A stretch of 35,319 nt of DNA from Draconibacterium orientale (GCA_022729915.1 DZBP01000012.1:1-35319); one strand, 5' to 3'; shown: positions 7,884-17,488, numbered from the stretch's first letter. Notes: a model not told the origin generated them from the sequence alone. Program-made: numbers and translations.

Positions 7884-9063
7884 AGATTACAGCTAAAAAA
7901 ACATCTATTTTTGGAAGTAATGCTCTTAAACTCATTAAGTTAGTCAGCTTTATAGTTCCTACCACGTAATTAAATTCTTTACTCGAATATCTTTCGGTGA
8001 TGCTTTCAAATTCAAAATGGCTGAAATCTACAACATTAGCATATCTTAAATAAATTTTTATATCGGTATTTGTAGTGAATTGTAAATTGGAATCTCTGTT
8101 TATTTTTTTGTATTCGTATTTATAGTTGTGAGTACGAGCTGTTATGTCAGACAAAACAGCCGAACTTGTGGGAAATGCACCAGCACCTCTGCCAAACATA
8201 AATTGTTTGTCGTAATATTTTCCTTCAATAACTACTCCATTAAATTCATTTTCAACATTATAGATGTATTCTTCCGAATTTACTAATTTGGGAAGCACAA
8301 AAAGAGTAAGGTATTTGGTGTCAAGTTTTAGCGTTTGAGCTACTAATTTAATTTTGTAACCTTTTTCGCGAGCATACTTTATATCATTTACCGAAATATT
8401 TGATATTCCATAATTTAACACTTCTTCTGGTTTTATAATTGTGCCAAAACCATGAGCGGTAATTATGCACAATTTATATAATGAATCGTAACCTTCAACA
8501 TCGAATACTGGATTACTTTCTGCAAAACCTAATTCTTGTGCTTGCTTCAAAGCAACATGATAATCCATATTTTCATTAAATATTTTGGACAATATGTAAT
8601 TTGAAGAGCCATTTAATATTCCAGTTATTGCTTGAAGTAAATCATTGTCGTAATATTCTTCTAAGTTTCTGATTATTGGAATACTACCACAAGCTGAAGC
8701 ATCATAAAGCAACGCTACGTTGTGTTTTTTTTGCAAGTCAATCAACTCTGGCAAATGCTTGGCTATCATATTTTTATTACCAGAAACCACACTTTTTCCT
8801 TTTTTCAAAGCGGTTGTAACAATTTTGTAAGCATCTTCTGCATTATCAATTAATTCTACTACTAAATTTATTGCTTCGTTATCAAGTATTTCGTTAGCAT
8901 TAGTTGTAAAATAATCTGGTGAAATTGTTCTTTTTTTGTCTTTTTGTTTAATACAAATTTTCACAATTTCTGCATTTTCAAATTGAGTTTCTTTTAAAAC
9001 TTGGAAAAGTCCTTCGCCGACTACTCCAAAACCAAAAAGACCAATAGTTTGTTTGTTTTTCAT
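7882..9063 (-). CDS. hom: Homoserine dehydrogenase
   Basis: 393 residues. It reduces aspartate semialdehyde to homoserine with NAD(P)H, giving the precursor for methionine and threonine. The Rossmann motif GFGVVGEG is at residues 11-18. The substrate/cofactor region VVSGNKNMIAKH follows, then the hallmark ILNGSSNYILSKI and the substrate-binding stretch AESNPVFDVEGYDSLYKL. The C-terminus after residue about 330 is short and only weakly resembles an ACT domain, so feedback regulation by threonine is uncertain. It is the last gene of a metY-metX-hom operon, starting 52 bp after metX. The SAM riboswitch upstream of metY should therefore also control this homoserine supply. A monofunctional enzyme such as this differs from the aspartokinase-homoserine dehydrogenase fusion (ThrA type), so it probably serves methionine synthesis in particular. 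Confidence 0.93.
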   Translation of the reverse strand: MKNKQTIGLFGFGVVGEGLFQVLKETQFENAEIVKICIKQKDKKRTISPDYFTTNANEILDNEAINLVVELIDNAEDAYKIVTTALKKGKSVVSGNKNMIAKHLPELIDLQKKHNVALLYDASACGSIPIIRNLEEYYDNDLLQAITGILNGSSNYILSKIFNENMDYHVALKQAQELGFAESNPVFDVEGYDSLYKLCIITAHGFGTIIKPEEVLNYGISNISVNDIKYAREKGYKIKLVAQTLKLDTKYLTLFVLPKLVNSEEYIYNVENEFNGVVIEGKYYDKQFMFGRGAGAFPTSSAVLSDITARTHNYKYEYKKINRDSNLQFTTNTDIKIYLRYANVVDFSHFEFESITERYSSKEFNYVVGTIKLTNLMSLRALLPKIDVFLAVI

Positions 9064-9115
9064 GCTTAGATTTATTAATATTTCTATACTATTTTATTTA
9101 ATCTATTATATCTTT

Positions 9116-10168
9116 TTAATTTACAAATTCAACAACATTCAGAATTTTATGCTTTTTTTTTGATGTGTAGAAATTTGAGATAATAGTTTGTATTTTTTCA
9201 TATTCAATCAAAAAACCATCGTGTCCAAAATCGGATTCAATCATGTGTAATTCAGAACTTTTTATAAATCTGTTCATAAGTTCTTGTTCTTCAGGTAAAA
9301 AGAGTATATCACTGTCGATTCCTATAATTAAAGTACGAGCTGTTATTTTTGAAAGTGCATTTTCTATTCCTCCTCTATTTCTTCCAACATTATGGCTATC
9401 AAGTGCTTTTGAAATTGTAAAATAGGAATATGCATCGAAACGATTTACAAGCTTTTCGCCTTGATATTGTTGGTAGGAGCTAGCTCTGTAATTGTTCGTT
9501 TTAGTATCGTCATTTTCTGCCTGAGTTTGATTGTAAGCCTTTGAATTTCTGTAACTTAAAAGAGCTATCGAACGAGCAGCTTTTAGTCCTTTTTGTCCGC
9601 CATCGGGTTTATCTTCAAAATAGGTTGCATCTGCTTCTATTGCTAAACGTTGTGATTCGCTGATAGCAATTCCCCAAGGCGAAAATTTTGCATTGGTTGC
9701 TACAAGTATCAAATTTTCAATTACTTCCGGTTTCATTATTGCCCATTCTATCGATTGGTGTCCACCTACCGAACCGCCTATAACTGTGTGAATTTTAGTT
9801 ATTTGCAATTCATTGCGCAAAAGTTCGTGTGCATGAACCATATCGCGTGTGCTTATTTGTGGAAAATCTCTAAAATAGCCTTTTCCTGTTAAAGGGTTGA
9901 TTGACAAAGGTCCTGTACTTCCATAGCACGAGCCTAAAATATTGGCACATACTATAAAATATTTTTCGATGTCGAAAAGTTTATTTTTTCCAACCAAACC
10001 TTCCCACCAATCGAGTGCATCAGAATTGGCTGTAAATGCGTGGCAAATCCAAATAACATTCGATTTTTTTGTATTTAGTTGTCCGTAAGTGTGATAAGCA
10101 ATTTGAATTTCGGGCAATTTGCTTCCATTTTCTAATTGAAATTCGTTGTTGTATCTGAAAAAATTCAT
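9116..10168 (-). CDS. metX: Homoserine O-acetyltransferase
   Basis: 350 residues, alpha/beta-hydrolase fold. It transfers the acetyl group of acetyl-CoA to homoserine, the activation step for methionine synthesis. The family landmarks are AYHTYGQLN, ICHAFTANSDALDWWEGLVG, the PLSINPLTGK segment and the nucleophile elbow GGSVGGHQSIEW (catalytic Ser). The Asp is in GIDSDILFLPEEQ and the His in SDFGHDGFLIEYE. Most relatives have GGSMGG or GGSLGG at the elbow, so Val is a mild variant. It lies between metY and hom on the same strand. A 30-nt perfect hairpin lacking a T tail precedes its start codon. Some members of this fold use succinyl-CoA instead; the neighbouring O-acetylhomoserine sulfhydrylase supports acetyl. 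Confidence 0.93.
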   Translation of the reverse strand: MNFFRYNNEFQLENGSKLPEIQIAYHTYGQLNTKKSNVIWICHAFTANSDALDWWEGLVGKNKLFDIEKYFIVCANILGSCYGSTGPLSINPLTGKGYFRDFPQISTRDMVHAHELLRNELQITKIHTVIGGSVGGHQSIEWAIMKPEVIENLILVATNAKFSPWGIAISESQRLAIEADATYFEDKPDGGQKGLKAARSIALLSYRNSKAYNQTQAENDDTKTNNYRASSYQQYQGEKLVNRFDAYSYFTISKALDSHNVGRNRGGIENALSKITARTLIIGIDSDILFLPEEQELMNRFIKSSELHMIESDFGHDGFLIEYEKIQTIISNFYTSKKKHKILNVVEFVN

Positions 10169-10190
10169 GTTTTCAAATTTTTGAAATTAC

Positions 10191-10220
10191 GATTTGGCAA
10201 CTGTATAGAGTTGCCAAATC
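10191..10220 (-). other. Strong hairpin in the metY-metX intercistronic gap
   Basis: On the minus strand GATTTGGCAACT is followed by a 6-nt loop and its perfect complement, a 12-bp stem. No T run follows; the next bases are GTAATTTCAAAAATTTG. It lies 23 nt upstream of the metX start codon. It is more like an mRNA processing/stability or translation-modulating element than a terminator. Confidence 0.6.
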
Positions 10221-10257
10221 AAATAAAAAAGAAATAATTTTTTTGCTAATATAATAT

Positions 10258-11553
<1,296 letters not shown>

Positions 11554-11761
11554 TTAAAGGATTGAATAAATTAATTGTTAAGTGATTGCAAATCAAATAT
11601 TTAAAATTTTATCATTTGGATATTTTTTTTCCATACAGAAATTTTAATTATTTTTTTCGCAAGATGAAATTTAAAATTTTCTTGGAATATTTTTTCTAGC
11701 GCAAGCTGCACATATATACGTGGTACAAGTGCAATCTCAAACGGTTGAAACACGCACGTAC

Positions 11762-11784
11762 AAAAAAGCAAGCACAAAGTGCCT
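11762..11784 (-). terminator. Terminator-like hairpin downstream of the SAM riboswitch
   Basis: On the minus strand AGGCAC-TTT-GTGCTT forms a 6-bp stem (one G-U pair), followed by GC and six T residues (plus-strand A run at 11762-11767). It is about 40 nt downstream of the aptamer 3' end and well before metY, so it could be the expression platform. The stem is weak and the antiterminator pairing was not resolved. Confidence 0.45.
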
Positions 11785-11824
11785 TTGAAAAATTTACTGT
11801 TTGCATGATAATTTGTCGTTTAAA

Positions 11825-11926
11825 TTATAATTTCCCAAATTTGGGTTAGGTATTAGCACCTTTCTTTTTTGTTCAGAAGGTTGCTTGAGTTTCACAGAGC
11901 CTAATCTCTCCACTCATCTTTATAAA
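11825..11926 (-). ncRNA. SAM-I (S-box) riboswitch controlling metY-metX-hom
   Basis: The minus strand follows the S-box consensus almost base for base: TTATAAAGATGAGTGGAGAG, then ATTAGGCTC, TGTGAAAC, TCAAGCAACC, and after a short P3 loop AAAGGTGCTAATACC. Visible helices are P1 (TTATAA at 11920-11925 with TTATAA at 11825-11830), P2 (outer GAG/CTC and inner GAG/CTC), P3 (CCTTC with GAAAGG) and P4 (CCCA-AATT-TGGG). The highly conserved GUGAAA and GCAACC core and the GGUGCUAAWACC strand that form the SAM pocket are intact. The location ahead of three methionine genes agrees. Confidence 0.95.
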
Positions 11927-12011
11927 TCAAACAAACTTTCTTTTGAAGGGAAAGAATATTTGAGGTAACTGAAATAAAACGATTAAATGATTTTCAATTT
12001 TATTTTCGCTA

Positions 12012-12041
12012 CAAATATATTTGCAATTTATATACTTGCAA
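12012..12041 (-). promoter_or_regulatory. Promoter of the metY-metX-hom operon
   Basis: On the minus strand TTG (12039-12041), exactly 19 nt, then TATATTTG (12012-12019): a perfect match to the Bacteroidota form. The start near 12005 places the SAM-I aptamer about 80 nt into the transcript. The -7 element is part of the palindrome CAAATATATTTG, so TATATTTG also reads rightward at 12016-12023. Confidence 0.7.
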
Positions 12042-12394
12042 CTTTTTTTTCATTTTTTTTTGAATTTTTTTTTTTAGAAATTGAATAACGTGCTTAAATA
12101 AATACTTTTATGTCCGTTTTTATGAGTGATATTTTTTAAAATAAATAGCAAAAAAAAGAGATTTGTTTGTTTCAATTTGATTTTTTTTGATTTGTTTAAC
12201 CCCAAAAAAATGAATTTATACTTGTAATAAACGAAAAAACTATTGAAAAAAAACATGATGGTAAATTTCTATATTTCTTTGATTTTAAGGTATGTGTATT
12301 TTAAAATTATCTAATTGTACTTTGGAAGAGTTACTATTTTATTAGAAATTCTATTTTTAAGAAAAAAAGTAAAATATAAATGGTTAAAAAACGT

Positions 12395-12402
12395 TATATT
12401 TG
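12395..12402 (+). promoter_or_regulatory. Possible -7 element for the barrel protein gene at 12512
   Basis: TATATTTG matches the Bacteroidota -7 consensus. No TTG stands at the usual 17-20 nt upstream, so only half of a promoter is seen. It would give a leader of about 100 nt. Confidence 0.35.
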
Positions 12403-12511
12403 CATAAATAAATTTTTTGTTATTATATAAAACAATGAATCTATATTTTTTCTTTGAATTTAAGATAATTAAAAAAAGAAACAAATTGCAGATTCTCAAA
12501 ACATTAGACAA

Positions 12512-13957
12512 ATGAAAAAACTATTTTTATTATTTACAATTGTGTTATTGCTTTTGGGTGGAACACAATTAAAAGCACAAATTTCGATTGACGAATTTGA
12601 TAGCTTTAATCCTACTTCAGCACTTGCCGGAAATTTGGGTTATTCAAATATTGGCGGTGAAAATTACATTAGCATGCGTTTGCAACCGGAACTATCTTTT
12701 GGAAAATGGGGAGTTGGTTTAAATATTCCTATTTATTTCAACATCGAAAATGGTGAATTTAGAAAAGACGAATATACCGATGCCGGTGCACTTTGGCGTA
12801 TGATTATGTACGTTCGTTATGGCGTAAAAAAACACAACCCTATTTATGCGAAAGTAGGTATGCTTACCAACGAATTTTTGGGCTATGGAATGTTGATAAA
12901 TAATTATGACAACTCGGCTAGTTTCGATAAACGTCGTACTGGTTTGAGTGCCGATATTTTAGTTAAAAACATGGTGGGTTTGGAGTTTATGTACAGCGAT
13001 TTTGCTGCTTCTACCAACTTAATGGCTATTCGTCCTTATGTTCGTCCGTTCGGAAAATCCTCGATTAAAGCGTTGAGCCAGTTCGATATCGGATTTTCGT
13101 ATGTAACCGACCACGACGAAACTTCTGTTGAAATAGAGGGAGTTACTTATGAAAATCAATTTATTAAAGATGGAATGAGTGCTTGGGCAATTGACGCAGG
13201 AACTTATTTGATTAACCGTAAAATTTTACAAGTTTCACCATTTATTTCTTACGGAACTTTGAATAAAAATGAAAGTCCTGAATTGCAAACTTACCTTGCC
13301 GCTGCTGCTACAGAAATGAGCGAAGCTGATAGTATTCATACAGTAAACTATGGAAAAGGTTCTGGTTTTTCATTTGGAATTCGTGCTCGTTTGAACTTTA
13401 TGGGCAATGTGGTTAGAGCCGATGCTCGTCTCGAAAGACTTTGGTACACAGACTATTTCATGCCTCAATTCTTCGATGCTGGTTATACTATCAATAAAGA
13501 TGCGAAACTGATTTCATTAGCCGGAATTGAAAAGAAAGCCGGTATTTATGGTTCTGCTTCTATTTCAGTACTCGATATGCTTATGTTTAGTGCAAGTTTG
13601 TTGATTCCTGATGGTACAAATGAAATGAATCCGGGTTCGGTTCAGTTGGTTTTGCATAGCAAAGAAATTGGTCCGTTTATTATTTCAGGTCAATATTACA
13701 AAGGTGGTTTGAGTGGTTTCTCTATGAAAGAAATTTTCAACTTTGACGAACGTTCGATAGCCTCAACTCGTATTGCTTACAAAGTGAACAAGTATTTAAT
13801 GACTGGTTTTGATTACAAATGGTCATGGGCTCGCAATGCCGACGATGTTTTTGAAACTAGCAATTATATAAGTCCTTATGTTGGTTTCCGTATGCCATTT
13901 GGTGGAAAAGAAGAAAAAGAAGTGAGTTCAGAAGATTTAGATACTTTTAGTTATTAA
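12512..13957 (+). CDS. Predicted outer-membrane beta-barrel protein, function unknown
   Basis: 481 residues beginning with a clear signal peptide (MKKLFLLFTIVLLLLGGTQLKAQ, cleavage after residue 22 or 23). The mature part alternates short amphipathic strands rich in Gly, Tyr, Phe and Asn (SFGKWGVGLNIPIYFNI, MVGLEFMYSDF, FGIRARLNFMGN, RMPFGGK), typical of a transmembrane barrel. I do not recognise a named family. It starts with a domain-like IDEFDSFNPTSALAGNLGY and ends in a short acidic tail (EEKEVSSEDLDTFSY). It is a single-gene transcript: a -7 element upstream and a strong terminator directly after its stop codon. It is transcribed away from the methionine operon and is convergent with plsY. 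A porin-like or structural role is possible; nothing indicates substrate. Confidence 0.8.
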   Translation: MKKLFLLFTIVLLLLGGTQLKAQISIDEFDSFNPTSALAGNLGYSNIGGENYISMRLQPELSFGKWGVGLNIPIYFNIENGEFRKDEYTDAGALWRMIMYVRYGVKKHNPIYAKVGMLTNEFLGYGMLINNYDNSASFDKRRTGLSADILVKNMVGLEFMYSDFAASTNLMAIRPYVRPFGKSSIKALSQFDIGFSYVTDHDETSVEIEGVTYENQFIKDGMSAWAIDAGTYLINRKILQVSPFISYGTLNKNESPELQTYLAAAATEMSEADSIHTVNYGKGSGFSFGIRARLNFMGNVVRADARLERLWYTDYFMPQFFDAGYTINKDAKLISLAGIEKKAGIYGSASISVLDMLMFSASLLIPDGTNEMNPGSVQLVLHSKEIGPFIISGQYYKGGLSGFSMKEIFNFDERSIASTRIAYKVNKYLMTGFDYKWSWARNADDVFETSNYISPYVGFRMPFGGKEEKEVSSEDLDTFSY

Positions 13958-13963
13958 ACTATG

Positions 13964-14008
13964 AACCCAAATTAATTTAAAACTTAATTTGGGTTTAATA
14001 ATTTTTTA
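13964..14008 (+). terminator. Intrinsic terminator after the barrel gene
   Basis: Perfect 12-bp stem AACCCAAATTAA (13964-13975) with 13984-13995, 8-nt loop, and a T-rich tail to about 14008, starting 6 nt after the stop codon. Confidence 0.85.
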
Positions 14009-14046
14009 TTCTGGAAAATATTTAAAATCTGTGAATAATATTCAAT

Positions 14047-14083
14047 AAAAAAGGAAAACAATTACAAATTGTTTTCCTTTTTT
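14047..14083. terminator. Bidirectional terminator, 17-bp perfect stem
   Basis: AAAAAAGGAAAACAATT (14047-14063), loop ACA, and the exact complement (14067-14083). The A-rich/T-rich ends make it work on both strands. It lies 23 bp beyond the plsY stop codon and backs up the barrel-gene terminator. Confidence 0.88.
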
Positions 14084-14106
14084 GTTGCTTTTTGAGAATA
14101 AAAAAA

Positions 14107-14760
14107 TTACTCAATGTGTTTTCTTCTTCTTTTTTTGAAAATATTAGCCTTCGATTCTTCTTTTTTTAACAATCTGATAATATTTTTTCGGTGAGTATAA
14201 ATTAAACCGCCGGCTACAAAAAATGAAAAAATAATAAGCGAAGGAGCAGATTCTCTAAAAACATAAATGATAAGAACCGGAAAAGTAACTCCAGCGAGCA
14301 TTGAACCTAATGATACAAAGCGAGTTGTAATAAGTACAATTACAAAAACAGAGAATGCAAGTAATGTTGCAAGTGGGTGAATAGCCAAGCCAATACCAAA
14401 TAAAGTAGCAACTCCCTTTCCGCCTCTAAAGTCGGCAAAAATAGGAAATAAATGACCTAAAACTGCACCAGCACCAAGTGCTAATTGCAAATTAATGTAT
14501 GCATTACTACCAATTATGAGCGTTTCGGAAAAGAAAAGGGCTATTTTCACAGCAGCCCAGCCTTTTGCCATGTCGATAATCATCGTTGGAATACCAGCTT
14601 TTTTGCCCAGCACCCTAAATACATTGGTAGCTCCGGCATTTCCACTTCCATAATCTCGAATATCAATTCCATAGAAAAACCGACCTATCCAAACAGAAGT
14701 AGCAATAGAACCTAGTAAATATGCAGAAAAAATTGCAATTGTGTAAAAAAATAATGGCAT
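14107..14760 (-). CDS. plsY: Acyl-phosphate:glycerol-3-phosphate acyltransferase PlsY
   Basis: 217 residues, inner-membrane protein. It acylates glycerol-3-phosphate with acyl-phosphate to make lysophosphatidate, the first step of phospholipid synthesis. The three family motifs are present: AYLLGSIATSVWIGRFFYGIDIRDYGSGNAGATN (motif 1 region, about residues 14-46), LGHLFPIFADFRGGKGVAT (motif 2) and the GVTFPVLIIY region leading to IYTHRKNIIRLLKKEE (motif 3). Five hydrophobic segments are visible. The C-terminus is basic (KKRRRKHIE). Its partner plsX is not in the window. Terminators at 14047-14083 and a plausible promoter at 14927-14957 make it a single-gene unit. Confidence 0.95.
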   Translation of the reverse strand: MPLFFYTIAIFSAYLLGSIATSVWIGRFFYGIDIRDYGSGNAGATNVFRVLGKKAGIPTMIIDMAKGWAAVKIALFFSETLIIGSNAYINLQLALGAGAVLGHLFPIFADFRGGKGVATLFGIGLAIHPLATLLAFSVFVIVLITTRFVSLGSMLAGVTFPVLIIYVFRESAPSLIIFSFFVAGGLIYTHRKNIIRLLKKEESKANIFKKRRRKHIE

Positions 14761-14926
14761 AAATTGTTGTTTTTAGTTTTAAATTTATGTTGAAAACGAT
14801 GTTTTTTTTGTTTAACTGTAGTTTTGTTTAATTTGCACAATTATCATACCTTTTTTATCAAAAAGTATTATTTTTTAATAATTTATAATATTTTTTTGAG
14901 TGTGCAAATAGTTTCTTTTGATGTAG

Positions 14927-14957
14927 CAAAATTAATTATATATTTTGTAAAAACCAA
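14927..14957 (-). promoter_or_regulatory. Possible plsY promoter
   Basis: On the minus strand TTG (14955-14957), 20 nt, TAATTTTG (14927-14934). It would give a leader of about 160 nt. The match is good, but such motifs can arise by chance in AT-rich DNA. Confidence 0.4.
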
Positions 14958-15040
14958 AAAAAAGTATGTTTTCGTAGTAATTTTAAGTTAATGTCTTTTA
15001 TTATTTCGTTTTTTTGTGTATTTTGACTTTTTTTCAAAAA

Positions 15041-15077
15041 AAAAGATTATTATGTACTTTTTACATAATAATCTTTT
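15041..15077 (-). terminator. Intrinsic terminator after the TlpA-like gene
   Basis: Perfect 16-bp stem (AAAAGATTATTATGTA, 15041-15056, with 15062-15077) and a 5-nt loop. The plus-strand A run at 15036-15044 supplies the U tail on the minus strand. It is about 100 nt past the stop codon at 15180. Confidence 0.8.
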
Positions 15078-15179
15078 AGTTGATGAAGATTTGAATAATT
15101 TCTTGAAATTTAATTACTTAAAATTAAAAAAAATATTATTACATAATTAATTATATTCAAAATAGACAATTATTTAGTT

Positions 15180-16247
15180 TTATTTAAAAATTTCTTCAAG
15201 TTTAGCTCCAAGTTCGTCGCCACGTAAATCTTTGGCAATTACCGTTCCGTCTTTATCAATAAGCACTGTGTGAGGAATTCCTTCGATGCCATATAAATCA
15301 ACAACCATTGAATCCCAGTATTTTAGGTCGCTAACATGTACCCAATTCATTTTGTATTTTTCAATAGCACCAACCCAAGCATCTTTTTCAGCATCAAGTG
15401 AAACGCCAAAAATTTCAAAGCCTTTTTCTTTGTACTTTTCATAGGCAGTTATTACATTTGGAATTTCTCTAATGCAAGGACCACACCACGAAGCCCAAAA
15501 GTCAATAAGTACAACTTTTCCTTTCAAAGAGCTAAGTGCTATTTCTTTATCATCGGTTGAAGGTAGTGAAATATCGGGTGCAACACTTCCTAAGGCTACT
15601 TTTTCAACATTTTCAACCTCCGTTTCAACATTTTCCGATTCGGCTAAAAATTCTTTTAAAAGTGTGTTATCTGGATATTTTTCTTTCAGATTGGCAAGCA
15701 TTTTATCTTTTATTTCGGTATTAACAATTTGATTTACAAAAAATAAACCTGCAAGCGAATTGCTGTTTTTTGTAAACGTATTTTCAATGAGTGCAGCTTT
15801 TTCTGCTTCTATTTTTGCTTGAATATCAGCAAGTTGCTTGTCAAATTTGTCCACGTCGTTGAGTGTTTTGTAAAGCAAAATGCTAGCTGGCGAACCTTGA
15901 ATTTCTGGTTTGAACATGCTATCAGTTGAAGCAGTAAGTTTAATTTTTTCACCCGGCTCAATGATTAAGATGATGTAATTGTATTCATCAAGGCGAAGTT
16001 TGTAAAAATCGGTGGCGCCAATGCTTGCTTCAATTTTAAACGAACCGTCGCTTTTAAGCTCAGAACTGCCAATTTCAATTTCGTTCATAATATTGTCGAG
16101 GTAAATCTGAGTAAAAGCAGTGGCATTTAATAATTTACCTTTTATCGAGATATTGTCTTTAGCATCAGATTTTGCTTCCTTTTCCTGAGCAAATATGTTG
16201 TGCATTCCCACAAGCATTAGAAATAAAAAAATAGTTATTTTTTTCAT
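15180..16247 (-). CDS. TlpA-like thiol-disulfide oxidoreductase with N-terminal DUF4369 domain
   Basis: 355 residues with a signal peptide (MKKITIFLFLMLVGMHNIFAQ). Residues about 32-135 resemble DUF4369 (SIKGKLLNATAFTQIYLD, LDEYNYIILIIEPGEKIKL), the domain that precedes thioredoxin folds in many Bacteroidota proteins. A helical linker with acidic EVENVEK follows. The C-terminal part (about 215-355) is an AhpC/TlpA thioredoxin fold: GSVAPDISLPSTDDKEIALS, then VVLIDFWASWCGPCIREIP with redox Cys255 and Cys258, and the cis-Pro segment EGIPHTVLIDKDG. It should act in the periplasm, reducing or oxidising protein thiols, for instance for cytochrome maturation or envelope stress. The partner cannot be read from the context. 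It is transcribed alone and ends at a strong terminator. Confidence 0.92.
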   Translation of the reverse strand: MKKITIFLFLMLVGMHNIFAQEKEAKSDAKDNISIKGKLLNATAFTQIYLDNIMNEIEIGSSELKSDGSFKIEASIGATDFYKLRLDEYNYIILIIEPGEKIKLTASTDSMFKPEIQGSPASILLYKTLNDVDKFDKQLADIQAKIEAEKAALIENTFTKNSNSLAGLFFVNQIVNTEIKDKMLANLKEKYPDNTLLKEFLAESENVETEVENVEKVALGSVAPDISLPSTDDKEIALSSLKGKVVLIDFWASWCGPCIREIPNVITAYEKYKEKGFEIFGVSLDAEKDAWVGAIEKYKMNWVHVSDLKYWDSMVVDLYGIEGIPHTVLIDKDGTVIAKDLRGDELGAKLEEIFK

Positions 16248-16648
16248 TTTTTTGTTATTTTCAAATAGTTAGTAATTCCGTTTGAGTTTTATATTTATTC
16301 AAAATTTATTTTTTCCAAAATAGAAAATGATATATTTTTATTTAAACTAAAATTATGTAGTTTTAGTATTTAAAAATTATGCAAATGTAAATTTATTTTT
16401 TTGAAAATTACATTTTTAACGTTTAATTTCAATTTTTAATTGTCAAATGCAATAAATGTTTTATTTTTTAGTGTAATGATTAAAATTATAAATAGCTGTT
16501 AATTTGATTTTTATAAAAAAGACTTGCTTTATTTTTATTAATTTATTCAAAAAAAATGCTTTGGATTTTCAAAATTATTGATTTAAAATTATATTTGTAC
16601 AACATATTGAAAAATCATTTTTTTAAACTAAAGACTTATTCCTTACTT
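16248..16648. other. AT-rich divergent intergenic region
   Basis: It separates the TlpA-like gene from the rightward barrel gene pair. I find no gene. A TATATTTG at 16590-16597 (rightward) and a TACATTTG on the minus strand at 16382-16389 are possible -7 elements, but neither has a TTG at the usual distance. Confidence 0.5.
16590..16597 (+). promoter_or_regulatory. Possible -7 element of the barrel/HHH gene pair
   Basis: TATATTTG lies 52 bp upstream of the ATG at 16649. If it is used, translation cannot begin further upstream, which supports the choice of that ATG. The nearest TTTG box is at 16560-16563, 26 nt away, which is longer than usual. Confidence 0.35.
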
Positions 16649-17476
16649 ATGGCTAAATTTTTTACTTTTTGTAACATCTTTTTTTTCTTTTTACCTTTTT
16701 TCATTGTTGCTCAGACTCAAAATAGACCTCTTGGAGCTAATTATAAGGCAATGGGCAATGTAGGAGTGATAAAATCCGACTTGTGGAGTGTTTTTCATAA
16801 CCAGGCAGGTTTGGCAGATGTTCAAACCATGGCTATTGGTGCAAATTTTGAAAATAAATATGGAATAAAAGAGCTAAATTATAGCGCATTGGCGTTTGCT
16901 TTGCCTACTAAAAACGGTACGTTTGGTTTAAGTTATTCCTATTTTGGCTATCCAAAATATTACGAAAATAAAGTGGGATTAGCATTCGGGAAAAAACTTT
17001 GGCAAAAAGTTTCTGCCGGAATTCAGCTCGATTATTTTAATACTAAAATTTACGAACAATATGGCTCTGGTGGTTTGTTTACTGCCGAAATTGGAATACA
17101 AATTGAGCCGGTAGAAAACTTTTTTGTTGGCGCACATGCTTTTAACCCTCTGAGAATTAGCTACAATACCTACAATCAAGAGGCACTGCCTTCTGCTTTG
17201 AAATTAGGAATAGGTTATTTATTTTCAGAAAAAGTTTTATTTGCTGTTGAAGTAGAAAGTAGCTTTGATGAAGGCACAAATTTTAAATCCGGTTTGGAAT
17301 ATCAGGCGGTAGATAAATTTTTCTTACGCGTCGGAATTAACACAAATCCAGCAACTTATCATTTTGGTTTGGGCTATCAATTTCAGGTTTTATTGGCTGA
17401 TTTGGCTTTTTCGCACCATCAAGTTTTGGGATATTCAACCAATATTTCACTTCGCTATCTTTTCAAAAAGCACTAA
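16649..17476 (+). CDS. PorV/PorQ-like outer-membrane beta-barrel protein
   Basis: I choose the ATG at 16649 (275 residues): it starts directly with a signal peptide (MAKFFTFCNIFFFFLPFFIVAQ), whereas extending to 16556 would add 31 residues that overlap a promoter-like motif. The mature N-terminus, NRPLGANYKAMGNVGVIKSDLWSVFHNQAGLA, is the pattern of the PorV/PorQ/FadL-type family, in which an N-terminal GA(R/K)..AMG.A segment and a WS.FHNPAG(L)A motif precede a barrel. Repeated amphipathic strands follow (GTFGLSYSYFGYPKYYENKVGLAFGK, YHFGLGYQF, GYSTNISLRYLF) and end in an aromatic C-terminal strand. PorV and PorQ serve type IX secretion, but many paralogues have no assigned role. The next gene starts 12 bp after its stop codon and encodes another outer-membrane protein. 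Confidence 0.78.
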   Translation: MAKFFTFCNIFFFFLPFFIVAQTQNRPLGANYKAMGNVGVIKSDLWSVFHNQAGLADVQTMAIGANFENKYGIKELNYSALAFALPTKNGTFGLSYSYFGYPKYYENKVGLAFGKKLWQKVSAGIQLDYFNTKIYEQYGSGGLFTAEIGIQIEPVENFFVGAHAFNPLRISYNTYNQEALPSALKLGIGYLFSEKVLFAVEVESSFDEGTNFKSGLEYQAVDKFFLRVGINTNPATYHFGLGYQFQVLLADLAFSHHQVLGYSTNISLRYLFKKH

Positions 17477-17488
17477 AATTTTATAAGA

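Larger units (their letters stand above)
14761..15179. other. Intergenic region between plsY and the TlpA-like gene
   Basis: No gene is supported in these 419 AT-rich bases. They contain the possible plsY promoter (14927-14957) and the terminator of the TlpA-like gene (15041-15077). Confidence 0.6.

Noticed and set aside
12074-12511. Two minus-strand open frames of 60 and 66 codons
   Set aside because: They consist almost only of Phe, Lys, Asn and Ile codons from A/T tracts, with no ribosome-binding context or recognisable motif.
16556-16648. Upstream ATG for the PorV-like protein
   Set aside because: It would place 31 residues ahead of an otherwise ideal signal peptide and overlap a TATATTTG promoter motif.
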